Notes: generated by a model from the letters alone, not told the origin. A stretch of 64,000 nt of DNA from Candidatus Halobonum tyrrellensis G22 (GCF_000495475.1 NZ_ASGZ01000034.1:20015-84014), one strand, 5' to 3'; positions 34,874 through 43,763 are shown, counted from the first letter of the stretch. Translations and numbers: made by a program.

Positions 34874-36198
34874 GCCCGCGGAGCCGCGACCGGAGCGGCG
34901 GGCAGCGCCGGGGTCTCCCCGAACAGATCCGGCCGGCGGGCGTGCTCCCGACGGGCCGGTGGACGGGCGTCGCGGGGCTCGCGCTGCTCCCGGTGGGGCT
35001 GGGGGTGCTGTTGCGGCACCCGCCGCTGCTGCTCGTCGGGGCGGTCGGGGTCGCGTACGCCGCCTACGCCCGCGGCGACTCGGCGCCCCGGCCGGAACTC
35101 GACATCACGCGCGAACTGTCGGACCCCTCGCCCGCGCCGGGCGACGAGGTGACGGTCACCCTGCGCGTCCGGAACGCGGGCGACGGCGTCGTCCCCGACC
35201 TCCGGCTGGTCGACGGCGTGCCGCCGGCGCTCGCGAGCGACGACCCCGCGCGGCTCGGGACCGCGCTCCGGCCGGGCAAGTCCGCGACGCTGCGGTACAC
35301 CGTCACCGCGGTCCGCGGCGCCCACGAGTGGCGGCCGGTCCACGTCGTCACGCGTAACCCCAGCGGCTCGCAGGAGCACGACGAGCAGCAGACGGTCGAG
35401 ACGACGATGCGGTGTGCGCCGGAGCTGACCGCCTCGGGGGCGTTGCCGCTCCGGGGGTTGACCACGCCGTACGCCGGCCGGGTGGCGACCGACGTCGGCG
35501 GCGCGGGTCTGGAGTTCCACTCGACGCGGGAGTACCGCCACGGCGACCCCGCACGCCGGGTCAACTGGGCGCGGTACGCCCGGACGGGCGAGCTGTCGAC
35601 GCTACAGTTCCGCGAGGAGCGCGCCGCGACGGTCGTGCTGTGTATCGACGCCCGGCCGGAGGCATACCTCGCGCGCGACGCCGAGGAGGCGAACGCGGTC
35701 GAACGGGGGGTCGACGCGGCGAGTCAGGCGTTCTCCGCGCTGGTCGACACGGGCGACCGGGTCGGCGTCGCGGCGTTCGCCCCCGGCGACTGCTGGCTCC
35801 CGCCGAGCACCGGGTCGGACCACCGCGCGGAGGCGCGCGACCTGCTCGCGACCCACCCCTCGCTCGCGCCGACGCCGACCGACGACCGCTTCCTGCCGAC
35901 GACGTGGCTCAAGCGGTTCCGCCGGCGGCTTCCGGCGGACGCGCAGGTGATCCTGTTCTCGCCGGTGCCGGACGACTTCTCGGTGACTGTCGCCCGACGG
36001 CTCGACGCGTACGGGCACGCCGTGACGGTGATCAGCCCCGACCCGACCGCCGGCGACACACCGGGCCGGCAGCTCGCGCGCGTCGAGCGGGCGGCCCGGC
36101 TGTCGGCGCTCCGCGGGGCGGGACTCCGCGTCGTCGACTGGGGCGAGGAGGCGCTGGCGACCGAACTCGACCGGGCGGCCGCGCGGTGGTCGCGGTGA
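34870..36198 (+). CDS. DUF58 domain protein
   Basis: A 442-residue protein. Two membrane helices (about 30-65) precede an immunoglobulin-like DUF11-type region (TVTLRVRNAGDGVVPDLRLV) and a DUF58 domain whose hallmark, FHSTREYRHGDPARRVNW, is intact. A von Willebrand A-like fold follows (VVLCIDARPEA, TGDRVGVAAFAPGD). DUF58 proteins are partners of MoxR-type AAA ATPases. The start is GTG 34870 in a GTGA overlap with the preceding gene; the open frame further upstream is a shadow. It ends in another GTGA overlap. Confidence 0.92.
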   Translation: MSPRSRDRSGGQRRGLPEQIRPAGVLPTGRWTGVAGLALLPVGLGVLLRHPPLLLVGAVGVAYAAYARGDSAPRPELDITRELSDPSPAPGDEVTVTLRVRNAGDGVVPDLRLVDGVPPALASDDPARLGTALRPGKSATLRYTVTAVRGAHEWRPVHVVTRNPSGSQEHDEQQTVETTMRCAPELTASGALPLRGLTTPYAGRVATDVGGAGLEFHSTREYRHGDPARRVNWARYARTGELSTLQFREERAATVVLCIDARPEAYLARDAEEANAVERGVDAASQAFSALVDTGDRVGVAAFAPGDCWLPPSTGSDHRAEARDLLATHPSLAPTPTDDRFLPTTWLKRFRRRLPADAQVILFSPVPDDFSVTVARRLDAYGHAVTVISPDPTAGDTPGRQLARVERAARLSALRGAGLRVVDWGEEALATELDRAAARWSR

Positions 36199-36686
36199 CG
36201 GTCACCAGACGGCCGCCGACGGCCGGGGTGGCCGCCGCGACGGCCGCGGCCGCGCTCACCGTCGCGGCGACCGCCCTGTTCGCGGTCACCGCGGGCGGGG
36301 TGGCCGCCGCCGGCTTCGTGCTCGTGCTCGCGGGGCTGCTCCGGCCGTCGGGGCGCCTCCTCGGGTACGGCGCCGCGGGGCAGGTGCTCGCGGTGCTGCT
36401 CGCGGGCGTTTCCGGCGCCGGGCCGGGACCGCTGCTCGTCGGTGGCGTCGGCGCGGCGCTCGCGTGGGACCTCGGCGACCACGCGCTCGGGCTGGGCGAA
36501 CAGCTCGGCCGGGAGACGGACGCGACGCGCAACGTCGCGGTCCACGCCGCCGCGAGCGTCGCCGTCGGGTCGGTGTCAGCCGCCGTCGCCTTCGGCGTCT
36601 ACACCGCCGCCGCGGGCGGCCAACCGCTGGTCGCGCTCGTGTTCCTCCTGGTCGGCGTGGTGGCGCTCGCGAGCGCGCTCCGGTAG
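36195..36686 (+). CDS. DUF7519-type membrane protein
   Basis: A 163-residue, almost entirely hydrophobic protein with five to six membrane helices; one conserved loop (AWDLGDHALGLGEQLGRETD) is in the middle. It is the fourth gene of the DUF4129-DUF7269-DUF58 operon, the normal place of the DUF7519 family. GTG 36195 overlaps the previous stop; GTG 36186 is an alternative. The function is unknown; it presumably belongs to the same membrane assembly. Confidence 0.78.
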   Translation: MTVTRRPPTAGVAAATAAAALTVAATALFAVTAGGVAAAGFVLVLAGLLRPSGRLLGYGAAGQVLAVLLAGVSGAGPGPLLVGGVGAALAWDLGDHALGLGEQLGRETDATRNVAVHAAASVAVGSVSAAVAFGVYTAAAGGQPLVALVFLLVGVVALASALR

Positions 36687-36987
36687 TTCCGGTCGAGTTC
36701 GGGGCCGGCCCGGTCGAGTCCGGAGCCGGCTTCCGCCGACGGCGTGGCCCTCCCGGCGAGTTGGGAGCCGGCTACTGGCCGAGTACGAGCCGCATAGTTA
36801 TGCCGGACGCCGACGTCTCCATCGGTGGGTGGGTGGCTCCCACCTGATCGCATCGGCGGCCCCCGGCCGGCCGGACGACTCCCCCCATTCCCCCTTTCTC
36901 TCTCCCGTCTCCGCTACCTCCGGAGTCGGACCCGCGCCGACGCCGCGGCCGTGTCCAGTCGAGTCGACCGGCCGACCGGCGCGCCGG
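36687..36987. other. Gap between convergent genes with pyrimidine-rich tract
   Basis: No credible gene. On the plus strand a pyrimidine run (about 36877-36910, with TTTCTCTCTCCC) is a likely terminator for the DUF58 operon. A 16-codon ATG frame at 36800 is too short to support. Confidence 0.5.
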
Positions 36988-37956
36988 TCAGGTCGCCGCC
37001 TCGCTCCCCTGGACGGTCGGCACCTCGACCCGGTCGAGCACCGCGTCGAGCACGTCCGACTTGGCCACGTCGCCCACCTTGGCGTCGGGCGTGAGCACGA
37101 GACGGTGGGTGAGCACCGGCCCGGCGACCCGCTTGACGTCGTCGGGCGTGACGAACCCCCGGTCGGCGAGCACCGCCGACGCGCGCGCGGCCTCGAACAG
37201 CCGCTGGGTGCCCCGCGGGGAGACGCCAACCTCCACCCGGCGGTCCTCGCGGGTGGCGCGGGTGACGGCGGCCATGTACTCCAGCAGGTCGTCGTCGGTG
37301 CGCACGTCCTCGGGCGCGTCGCGGACGCCCTTCACCCGCTCCTCGTCGAGGACGCGCCCGACCGAAGGATCCTGTTCGACCCGGCCGGCGCGGCGGCGGA
37401 GCAGTTCCACCTCGCCCGCCATGTCCGGGTAGCCCATCGCCGTCTTGACGTTGAACCGGTCGAGTTGCGCCTCCGGTAGCGGGAAGTTCCCCTCCTGTTC
37501 GACGGGGTTCTGGGTCGCGATCAGGAAGAAGGGGTCCGGCAGCGGGTAGGTGTCGCCGTCGACGGTGACCTGCTCCTCCTCCATCGCCTCCAACAGCGCG
37601 GCCTGCGTCTTCGGCGGCGCGCGGTTGATCTCGTCGGCGAGGACGACGTTCGCGAAGATGGGTCCCTTCGAGAACTCGAACTCGCCGGCGCCCTCGTCGT
37701 AGACGTTCGTCCCGGTCACGTCCGACGGGAGGAGGTCCGGGGTGAACTGCACGCGCGAGAACGACAGGCCCAGCGCGGTGGCGAACGACCGCGCGGTCAG
37801 CGTCTTGCCCGTCCCGGGAACGTCCTCGATCAGGACGTGGCCGCGCGAGAGGAGACCGAGGAGGATGTCCTCGAAGAACGACTCGTCGGCGACGATCGCA
37901 CCGCTGAGGGCGTCGAGCACGTCCCGGCAGGCCGCGCTCGCGTCGGGGATATCCAT
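36988..37956 (-). CDS. MoxR-family AAA ATPase
   Basis: A 322-residue AAA+ ATPase. Walker A is EDVPGTGKT, Walker B VVLADEINRAPP, and sensor 1 FFLIATQNPVEQEG, all typical of MoxR. The C-terminal lid carries VSPRGTQRLFEAARASA. MoxR ATPases remodel or insert cofactors into von Willebrand-A partner proteins, here most likely the DUF58 protein. Unusually, the gene faces the DUF4129-DUF58 operon from the opposite strand instead of leading it, so the two units need separate promoters. ATG 37956 gives the family N-terminus (CRDVLDALSGAIV); the upstream frame is open but unconserved. Confidence 0.93.
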   Translation of the reverse strand: MDIPDASAACRDVLDALSGAIVADESFFEDILLGLLSRGHVLIEDVPGTGKTLTARSFATALGLSFSRVQFTPDLLPSDVTGTNVYDEGAGEFEFSKGPIFANVVLADEINRAPPKTQAALLEAMEEEQVTVDGDTYPLPDPFFLIATQNPVEQEGNFPLPEAQLDRFNVKTAMGYPDMAGEVELLRRRAGRVEQDPSVGRVLDEERVKGVRDAPEDVRTDDDLLEYMAAVTRATREDRRVEVGVSPRGTQRLFEAARASAVLADRGFVTPDDVKRVAGPVLTHRLVLTPDAKVGDVAKSDVLDAVLDRVEVPTVQGSEAAT

Positions 37957-38059
37957 GTGGTGTGTCCGCACGGGCGCCGGGATAAGTTCCCGGGTCCCGG
38001 CGCTGGCGTTGGTACCGAACCGAAACCGCTTAATGACCACCCCTCCTCTTGCCGAGTGA

Positions 38060-38144
38060 GCCGAGGTAGCCTAGCCTGGCCAAGGCGGCAGATTCGAAAT
38101 CTGCTGTCCATTCGGACTCGGGAGTTCAAATCTCCCCCTCGGCG
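38060..38144 (+). tRNA. tRNA-Ser (anticodon CGA)
   Basis: The acceptor arms GCCGAGG (38060-38066) and CCTCGGC (38137-38143) pair fully, with discriminator G. The anticodon arm is GCAGA-TTCGAAA-TCTGC with CGA in the middle. A long variable arm follows, as expected for serine. The T arm is GGGAG-TTCAAAT-CTCCC (38120-38136). No intron and no encoded CCA are seen. It reads UCG codons and is transcribed away from the MoxR gene. Confidence 0.96.
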
Positions 38145-38487
38145 CTCTTCACCCGACCCACTCCGTGAGAGGCCTCCGTGGTTCACCCGCGTCCCCGTGA
38201 GGCCAACGGATTCCCGGCGGGGTTCGACCCCACGAGTCACAGCACGAGCGACTGGAGCGACCGTCCCGTCGGGGGTCGAATCACCCCCTCGGCTTCTACG
38301 AGGCGCACCGCGACGAACGGAGGACGGCGTGTGCGAGTCCGAACCGGCCGCCGTTCGGGTGAGCGCCGGCGCGGAGGACTGAAACGGGGACCGGAGTCGC
38401 GACGGCGGCGGCGCGGCCGTCACGACAGCGGGGTCGCCGCCCGGAGACCCGAACCACCGGACCGACGGGGCGGTGTGACCCGGCGGC
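38145..38487. other. tRNA-flanking gap with decayed tRNA 3'-end copy
   Basis: No gene is credible in these 343 bases. At 38271-38293 a segment matches the last 24 bases of the tRNA-Ser gene, with the final CCCCCTCGGC identical and a T-arm-like GGGGGTCGAATC before it. A second T-arm-like block, GGGGTTCGACCCC, is at about 38219-38231. Such 3'-end copies are left when an element integrates in a tRNA gene, but no integrase is nearby. Confidence 0.5.
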
Positions 38488-38802
38488 TCACGGGTCGTAC
38501 GCGGCGAGCGTCCCCCGTTCGCTCCGGTCGTCGCGGAGGCGACGCCGGCGCTTGTCGTACGCGCCGTCGAGGTCCAACAGCTGTCGCTGGCGGCTGACGA
38601 GGTAGCCGTCCACGTCGCTCCGGTCGGCGGGGTGGGCGGTCCGGATCCAGACGGGGCGGCCGCCGCGTTCGGAGAGGGTGTCGGCCCACGCCTCGGCGGC
38701 CGGGCGGTCGTCGAACTCGCGGCGGCCGCCACCCTCGACCACGGCGCGGCCGACCGGCCCGTTGGCCTTCCGCGCCGACGGTTTCACCTCGACGACGTAC
38801 AC
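38488..38802 (-). CDS. Small uncharacterised protein
   Basis: A 104-residue basic protein starting at GTG 38802. An alternating beta pattern (YVVEVKPSARKANGPVGRAV) is followed by helix-forming, Arg-rich parts (SRQRQLLDLDGAYDKRRRRL). The TTTACG element (38828-38833) is centred 28 bases upstream, supporting this start and a leaderless mRNA. The family is not recognised. The high Arg content is unusual among acidic haloarchaeal proteins and could mean nucleic acid or ribosome binding; that is inference. Confidence 0.65.
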   Translation of the reverse strand: MYVVEVKPSARKANGPVGRAVVEGGGRREFDDRPAAEAWADTLSERGGRPVWIRTAHPADRSDVDGYLVSRQRQLLDLDGAYDKRRRRLRDDRSERGTLAAYDP

Positions 38803-38921
38803 GCGGACGGGTCGGGCCCGCTCGTACGTAAACCCTTAGCGATCCGGCCGACGGACCGGGGGTTCGGACCGACGACGACGGACCCGGGTCGGTCCCGGCC
38901 GCCACCGCCCGCGCCGCCGAC

Positions 38922-39269
38922 TCACAGCAGGTGCGTGAAGTTCCGGACGCCGACGAGCGCGAACCAGACCGCGGGACCGAGATAGACGCCCGCGCGGAGC
39001 GTCGGCGCGTACCAGTCGGGCGTCTCGTCGGGCCACCGGCGTTCGACGAGCACGCCCGCCTCCGCCAGCAGGCCGAACGCGACGAGCGTGAGAACCGTGA
39101 GGACGACCATCCCGCCGACCGGGCCGAACGCCGCCATCAGCGCGCGCGAGAGCGGTACCGCCTCCCGGACCGAGTCGGACAGCGAGAGCACGACCACCGT
39201 CGAGACGGCGTCGAACCCCTTGCCCGCGAGGAGCGCGGCCGCGAGCGTCGACCGTCGCGCGCCGGTCAT
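38922..39269 (-). CDS. Small three-helix membrane protein
   Basis: A 115-residue protein with hydrophobic segments around AVSTVVVLSLSDSVREAV (partly polar), GGMVVLTVLTLVAFGLLAEAGV and LGPAVWFALVGVRNFTHLL, and a WPDETPDWYAPTLR loop between the last two. ATG 39269. The family is not recognised with confidence; similar short membrane proteins of unknown function are frequent in haloarchaea. It lies in the same direction as leuA but separate from it. Confidence 0.65.
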   Translation of the reverse strand: MTGARRSTLAAALLAGKGFDAVSTVVVLSLSDSVREAVPLSRALMAAFGPVGGMVVLTVLTLVAFGLLAEAGVLVERRWPDETPDWYAPTLRAGVYLGPAVWFALVGVRNFTHLL

Positions 39270-39350
39270 GGGTGAGAGAACGGACGACTCCGGGTTAGTT
39301 TCGCGCCGCCTACCCGCCGGTAGCCCGCCCGTCCGGACGGCCCGGCGGCG

Positions 39351-40946
39351 TCAGTCGTCGCCGGAGTCGGCGGGGCGGACGGCGCCACCCTCGGGAGTCC
39401 CGTCGTCGTCGCGCGCCTCGTCGGCGAGCAGGCGGTCGAGCGCGTCGACCGCCGCCTGGACGCTCGCGCGGGTGATGTCGGCGTCGGCGGCCGAGACGGT
39501 GACGCGCCGGTCGCCCCGGCGCATCGTCACCTCGACGGTGACGACGGCGTCGGTGCCGCCGGTGACCGCGTCGACGTGATACGAGTCGAGGCGGGCGTCG
39601 TCGTCGGCCAACGCCTCCCGCACCGCGTTCATCGCGGCGTCGACGGGGCCGCTCCCGGTACCGGCGGCGGTGTGCTCCTCGCCGTCGACGGCGAGGCGGA
39701 CGCTCGCGGTCGGGATGCCGTCGCCGCTGGTGGCGGTCAGCGCGCGGAGTTCGACCCGGCGGTCGCGCCCCCGGTCGAGTTCGTCCGCCGCGACCGCCCG
39801 GAGGTCGGCGTCGGTGACCCGCTTGCCGCGGTCGCCGAGTTCCTTCACGCGCGCGACCACCGCGCCGAGTTCGTCGTCGTCGGGGTCGAACCCCAGGTCC
39901 CTGAGCGCGGCCTCCACGCCCGCGCGGCCGGCGTGTTTGCCGAGAACGAGCCGGCGTTCCCGCCCCACCAACTCCGGCGGGTACGGCTCGTACATCGTCT
40001 CGTCTTTGAGCGTCCCGTCGGTGTGGATGCCGCTCTCGTGGGCGAACGCGTTGTCGCCGACGACCGCCTTGTTCGGCGCGGGGTAGACGCCCGTGGCGTC
40101 CGCCACCTGACGGGCGAGCCCCGAGAGGTGTTCGAGGGTCAGCGTCTCGATACCGTAACACTCCGAGAGCGCGACCGCCACCTCCTCCAAGGCGACGTTG
40201 CCGGCGCGTTCGCCCACGCCGTTGACCGTCGCGTGGACGAGGTCCGCGCCCGCCACGAGCGAGGCGTGGACGTTGGCGACCGCGAACCCGAGGTCGTCGT
40301 GGGTGTGCGTCGACGTCGGGCCGTGTTCGGCCAGCCGAGACACCGCCTCGTACGTCCGCTCGGGCGAGGCGGCGCCGACGGTGTCGCAGTAGCAGACCCG
40401 GTCGGCGCCCGCGTCGAAGGCGGTCCGCGCCAGGTCGTCGAGGAAGTCGAGGTCGCCCCGCGAGCCGTCCTCGCCGAGCACCTCGACCCAGAGACCGTGT
40501 TCGCGGGCGTACGCCACGAGGTCGGCGGTGGTGTCGAGCACCCCCTCGCGGGTGGTGCCCACCTTCGTCTCGATGTGGCGGTCGGAGGCGGGGACCACGA
40601 GGTTGACGCCGTCGACGCCGCAGTCGAGCGCGCGGTCCACGTCGGCGCGAACGCCGCGCGCGAAACTGGTGACGGTGGCGTCGAGCCCCAGGTCGGCCAC
40701 GCGGGCGATCCCCTCGCGTTCGCCGTCGCTGGTGGGCGCGGAGCCGGCCTCGATCACGTCGACGCCCGCGGCGTCGAGCGCGTCGGCGATGTCGGCCTTC
40801 TCGTCGGGTGCCAGCGAGACGCCCGGCATCTGCTCGCCGTCGCGCAGGGTGGTGTCTAGAAACGAGACCTCGGTCGTGTCGTCGAGTGTGGGTGCGTAGT
40901 TATCGGGGGACCCCGATAAAGCGTTCACGAGCCATGTTGAACTCAC
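39351..40946 (-). CDS. leuA: 2-isopropylmalate synthase family protein (LeuA / citramalate synthase)
   Basis: A 531-residue enzyme that condenses acetyl-CoA with a 2-oxo acid. The catalytic barrel begins with LDTTLRDGEQMPGVSL (metal Asp and catalytic Arg). HTHDDLGFAVAN carries the two metal His, and GVGERAGNVALEEV is the second family signature. The C-terminal LeuA dimerisation domain (about 390-510) is present, so leucine or isoleucine feedback is possible. Whether it prefers 2-oxoisovalerate (LeuA) or pyruvate (CimA) cannot be read safely. GTG 40946 is supported by a TATA-like box 26 bases upstream; a second in-frame GTG six codons later is possible. Confidence 0.87.
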   Translation of the reverse strand: MSSTWLVNALSGSPDNYAPTLDDTTEVSFLDTTLRDGEQMPGVSLAPDEKADIADALDAAGVDVIEAGSAPTSDGEREGIARVADLGLDATVTSFARGVRADVDRALDCGVDGVNLVVPASDRHIETKVGTTREGVLDTTADLVAYAREHGLWVEVLGEDGSRGDLDFLDDLARTAFDAGADRVCYCDTVGAASPERTYEAVSRLAEHGPTSTHTHDDLGFAVANVHASLVAGADLVHATVNGVGERAGNVALEEVAVALSECYGIETLTLEHLSGLARQVADATGVYPAPNKAVVGDNAFAHESGIHTDGTLKDETMYEPYPPELVGRERRLVLGKHAGRAGVEAALRDLGFDPDDDELGAVVARVKELGDRGKRVTDADLRAVAADELDRGRDRRVELRALTATSGDGIPTASVRLAVDGEEHTAAGTGSGPVDAAMNAVREALADDDARLDSYHVDAVTGGTDAVVTVEVTMRRGDRRVTVSAADADITRASVQAAVDALDRLLADEARDDDGTPEGGAVRPADSGDD

Positions 40947-40968
40947 TCACGGCTGCGACTGGCACGGT

Positions 40969-40977
40969 GATAAATCG
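40969..40977 (-). promoter_or_regulatory. TATA-like box of leuA (CGATTTATC on the minus strand)
   Basis: Centred 26 bases before GTG 40946, in the gap shared with the DUF192 gene. The spacing indicates a leaderless mRNA and fixes the GTG as start. Confidence 0.65.
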
Positions 40978-41027
40978 ACCGGTCCGGCTCCCGGCGGGCA
41001 AGAATTGCGGGCGCGGCGGCCGGTCGG

Positions 41028-41489
41028 CTACTCCGCCGGCTCCGGGGACGCTCCCGAGACCCGTCGGCTCGGCTGGTCGTGCCCCTCGTCGGCGTCCGCC
41101 CGCCCCGCCGACTCGCGCCGCTCCACCCGGTCGCCCTCTTCCACGCCGTCGGCGGCGCCCGCGGGGAGTTCGACCACGGTGTCGGCCCTCGCGCGCGCGA
41201 GACCGACCCACGGCCGGAGGCGGTCGACGCCGCACACCTCGCCGTCGACCAGCCACACCGCGTCGATGGCGAACGGGACACAGACCATGTGGAGGCTCCG
41301 CGACGCCGCCTCGCCGAACGGGAAGACGAGCCCGTACCCCTCGGGTATCGACCGCCGGAACATCAGCCCGCGCGCCTGCGCGAGGAACGACTCGGCGACC
41401 TCGGCCCGGTCGGCGAGCACGCGCTCCCCCCGGCCGTCCGCGGGACGGTGAACCAACTGCACGACCGGTGGTGTCCCCGCCGCGGCCAT
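41028..41489 (-). CDS. DUF192 family protein
   Basis: A 153-residue protein with a DUF192 domain: RGLMFRRSIPEGYGLVFPF, then the MVCVPFAIDAVWLVDGEV core and PADTVVELPAG-like end (ADTVVELPAGAADG). The family is widespread in bacteria and archaea and has no settled biochemical role; bacterial members are secreted, whereas this one has no signal peptide. ATG 41489 is used (a GTG precedes it by one codon). The C-terminal 35 residues are polar and probably disordered. Divergent from the HNH-like gene. Confidence 0.85.
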   Translation of the reverse strand: MAAAGTPPVVQLVHRPADGRGERVLADRAEVAESFLAQARGLMFRRSIPEGYGLVFPFGEAASRSLHMVCVPFAIDAVWLVDGEVCGVDRLRPWVGLARARADTVVELPAGAADGVEEGDRVERRESAGRADADEGHDQPSRRVSGASPEPAE

Positions 41490-41656
41490 CACTGTTTCGT
41501 CGCCCGTATCAGGCGTGAGACTCGCGGTCGGTGGGCGGCGCGGACGGCCGGTCGTCGGGTCGGGTCGCCCTGTTCGTGTCGCCGACGCGGCCGGCCGCTC
41601 GGACGCGCGGCCCCTCCCACCGGTCGGGTTAAGTCGCCGCGCCGGCGACGCGGGGT

Positions 41657-42238
41657 ATGGAGGAGACGCCCGACGGGACGCCGGTCGGCGTCGAGGACCC
41701 CTACGAGCACGCGGGGGCGTGCGACCACCTGACGGGCGACGGCCGGTGCCGGTTCGCGCTCGACCGGGCGGGCGACGACCCCGGGTTCGCGGCCGACCGG
41801 CGCGCGGACGGCTACGACTGCGTCGTCGCCGGCGAGGGCGTCGAGTGGCGCGACTGCCCCCACTACCGCGACACGACCGACGGCAAGGAGTGCCGCCGGT
41901 GCGGGCTCCCCGAGACCCGGATGGCCCACGATTCGAGTCGACCGCTGGTCGAGGAGCACCACCTCTCGTACGGGGGGAGCGGCGGGACCGGCCGCCGGGG
42001 CGGCGCGGGCGGAACGGCGGCGAACGCGAACGACGAGGGCGACCGTCCGAGCCACGAGATAACGGTCGCGCTCTGCCGGTGGTGTCACGCCAAGGTCCAC
42101 GGGGGGTTCGCGCGGGTCGACGACGACGCCAGTCCGGTCCCGGAGGCGATAGCGGAGCGGGAGTCACGGCGCGGCAGGGAGATGGACGAGATGGGTTTTT
42201 CGACGGCGAGCGAACGGTCGTCCGAGTCGGACGGCTGA
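41657..42238 (+). CDS. HNH-like zinc protein (DUF7097-like)
   Basis: A 193-residue protein. The N-terminal part has scattered Cys/His (CDHLTGDGRCRF, DCPHY). The C-terminal part shows an HNH-nuclease layout: CRRCGLPE, EEHHLSY, then ALCRWCHAKVH. Two CxxC pairs would hold the structural zinc and the HH...H set the catalytic metal. A Gly/Ala-rich loop (about 105-125) is inserted between the HH and the last His, as often seen in haloarchaea. Whether it cuts DNA is unknown. ATG 41657 gives a natural acidic start. It stands alone between DUF192 and guaAA. Confidence 0.75.
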   Translation: MEETPDGTPVGVEDPYEHAGACDHLTGDGRCRFALDRAGDDPGFAADRRADGYDCVVAGEGVEWRDCPHYRDTTDGKECRRCGLPETRMAHDSSRPLVEEHHLSYGGSGGTGRRGGAGGTAANANDEGDRPSHEITVALCRWCHAKVHGGFARVDDDASPVPEAIAERESRRGREMDEMGFSTASERSSESDG

Positions 42239-42462
42239 GCGGTCGGCTGGGGGGAGTCGGGCGACGGGACCGACGGCGACACGACGACTGCGGACTGTGA
42301 CGACACGACCGTGGAGGCCCCCGCGGCCCCTTCCGGTCCCCCCGGTCGGTCGGTCGGTCGGCCGAGCGTCGCGGTCGACGCCTCGACCCCGCCGGCGCGC
42401 ACGTTCGTGCATGTCTCGGGTCGAACCGCCCCGCTTTTCACCACGTCCGCGTAACACGGCGT

Positions 42463-43017
42463 ATGAGCGAGCCACGCATCGTGGTGGTCGACAACCACGG
42501 TCAGTTCACCCACCTGGAGGGGCGCGCGCTCCGGGACGCGGGCGTCGAGAGCGAGGTCGTCGACAACGAGACGCCCGCCGCGGAGGTCGACGCCGACGGG
42601 GTCGTCCTCTCGGGCGGCCCGAGCATCGACCGGGTCGGCCGGTGTGGGGAGTATCTCGACGCGGACGTGCCCGTCCTCGGCATCTGTCTTGGCCACCAGT
42701 TCATGGCGCGGGAACTCGGCGGCGTCGTCGGGTCGGGCGACTACGGCGGCTACGCCGACGTCGAAGTGGAGATCCTCGACGACGACGACCCCCTCGTGGG
42801 GTCGCTCGCCCCCTCGACGCGCACGTGGGCGAGCCACGCCGACGAGGTGACCGAGGTGCCCGAGGGGTTCACGCGGACCGCCGAGAGCGACGTCTGCGGC
42901 GTCGAGGCGATGAGCGACACCGACCGCGACCTCTACGGCGTCCAGTGGCACCCCGAGGTTTCCCACACCGAACGCGGACAGGAGGTGTTCGAGAACTTCA
43001 TCGAGCGCTGTCGGTGA
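42463..43017 (+). CDS. guaAA: GMP synthase subunit A (glutamine amidotransferase)
   Basis: A 184-residue class I glutaminase that supplies ammonia to the separate GMP synthase ATP-pyrophosphatase subunit, as in most archaea. The nucleophile Cys is in LGICLGHQF, and the catalytic His and Glu are in QWHPEVSHTERG. Early motif VVVDNHGQFTHL is characteristic of the archaeal two-subunit form. Length is normal. ATG 42463. The subunit B gene is not in the window. The next genes are unrelated in pathway. Confidence 0.95.
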   Translation: MSEPRIVVVDNHGQFTHLEGRALRDAGVESEVVDNETPAAEVDADGVVLSGGPSIDRVGRCGEYLDADVPVLGICLGHQFMARELGGVVGSGDYGGYADVEVEILDDDDPLVGSLAPSTRTWASHADEVTEVPEGFTRTAESDVCGVEAMSDTDRDLYGVQWHPEVSHTERGQEVFENFIERCR

Positions 43018-43099
43018 GGTGAGCGCCGCCCGCGCCGCCCCCACTCTCCCCCCGCCCGCTCGCTGCCCGTCCCGCTCTCCGCCCCGCACGGAGCGGAGC

Positions 43100-43107
43100 G
43101 TACTTGA
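43100..43107 (+). promoter_or_regulatory. TATA-like box GTACTTGA of the HAD gene
   Basis: Centred 27 bases before GTG 43131, which supports that start and a leaderless transcript. Confidence 0.55.
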
Positions 43108-43130
43108 GACGCCGGCGCGAACGACCGGCA

Positions 43131-43763
43131 GTGAGTCCCACGGCCACCTCCTTCGACCTGTTCGGGACGCTCGTGGACGTCCCGCGGCCCGCCGACACGG
43201 CGGCGGCGGTCGGCCGCGAACTCCGCGAGCGCGGCGTCGCCGTCCCCGACGACTGGGCCGAGGCGTACCGCGAACCCCACGTCGACGCCCCGGCGGGCGC
43301 GGAGGTGCCCCTGCCCGCACACGTCACCGCGGCGCTCGCCTCCCGCGGCGTCGACGCGCCGGGCAACGCCGCCCGCCGGGCGGTTGTCGCCGCGTTCGAC
43401 CCCGAGGTGACCACCCGGGAGGGGGCGCCCGAGGCGGTCCGGGCGGCGGCCGACCGCGGCCCGGTCGGCCTGCTGTCGAACTGCGCGGTCCCGGAACTCG
43501 TCGGGCGGACGCTCGTCCGCTCGGGGCTGGCGCGCGACGACTTCGACGCCGTCGTCTCCAGCGTCGCCTGCGGGTGGTGCAAGCCCGACGCGCGGGCGTT
43601 CGAGGCGCTCGCGGGCCGCCTCGACGCGCCCGTCGGGTCGCTGACGCACGTCGGCGACACCCCCGAGGCCGACGGCGGCGTCGCCGACGCCGGCGGGACG
43701 TTCGTCGACGTGGGAACGACGCCGCTCCCGACGCTGGCGGCGCGGTGGGCGGTCGACCCCTGA
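43131..43763 (+). CDS. HAD family hydrolase
   Basis: A 210-residue HAD-superfamily phosphatase or dehalogenase-like protein. Motif I is FDLFGTLVD, with the nucleophile Asp and Phe-Gly where phosphatases have a second Asp; this pattern is common in the haloacid-dehalogenase branch. Motif II is LLSNC, motif III the CGWCKPDARAFE lysine, motif IV HVGDTPEADGG. GTG 43131 fits the conserved start and the TATA-like box 27 bases upstream. The substrate is unknown. Confidence 0.88.
   Translation: MSPTATSFDLFGTLVDVPRPADTAAAVGRELRERGVAVPDDWAEAYREPHVDAPAGAEVPLPAHVTAALASRGVDAPGNAARRAVVAAFDPEVTTREGAPEAVRAAADRGPVGLLSNCAVPELVGRTLVRSGLARDDFDAVVSSVACGWCKPDARAFEALAGRLDAPVGSLTHVGDTPEADGGVADAGGTFVDVGTTPLPTLAARWAVDP

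Noticed and set aside
36800..36847. A 15-residue peptide frame in the gap before the MoxR stop
   Set aside because: Too short, with no promoter or ribosome site and no recognisable pattern.
38160..38235. A second tRNA gene after tRNA-Ser
   Set aside because: A T-arm-like block is present but no matching acceptor, D or anticodon arm could be folded.
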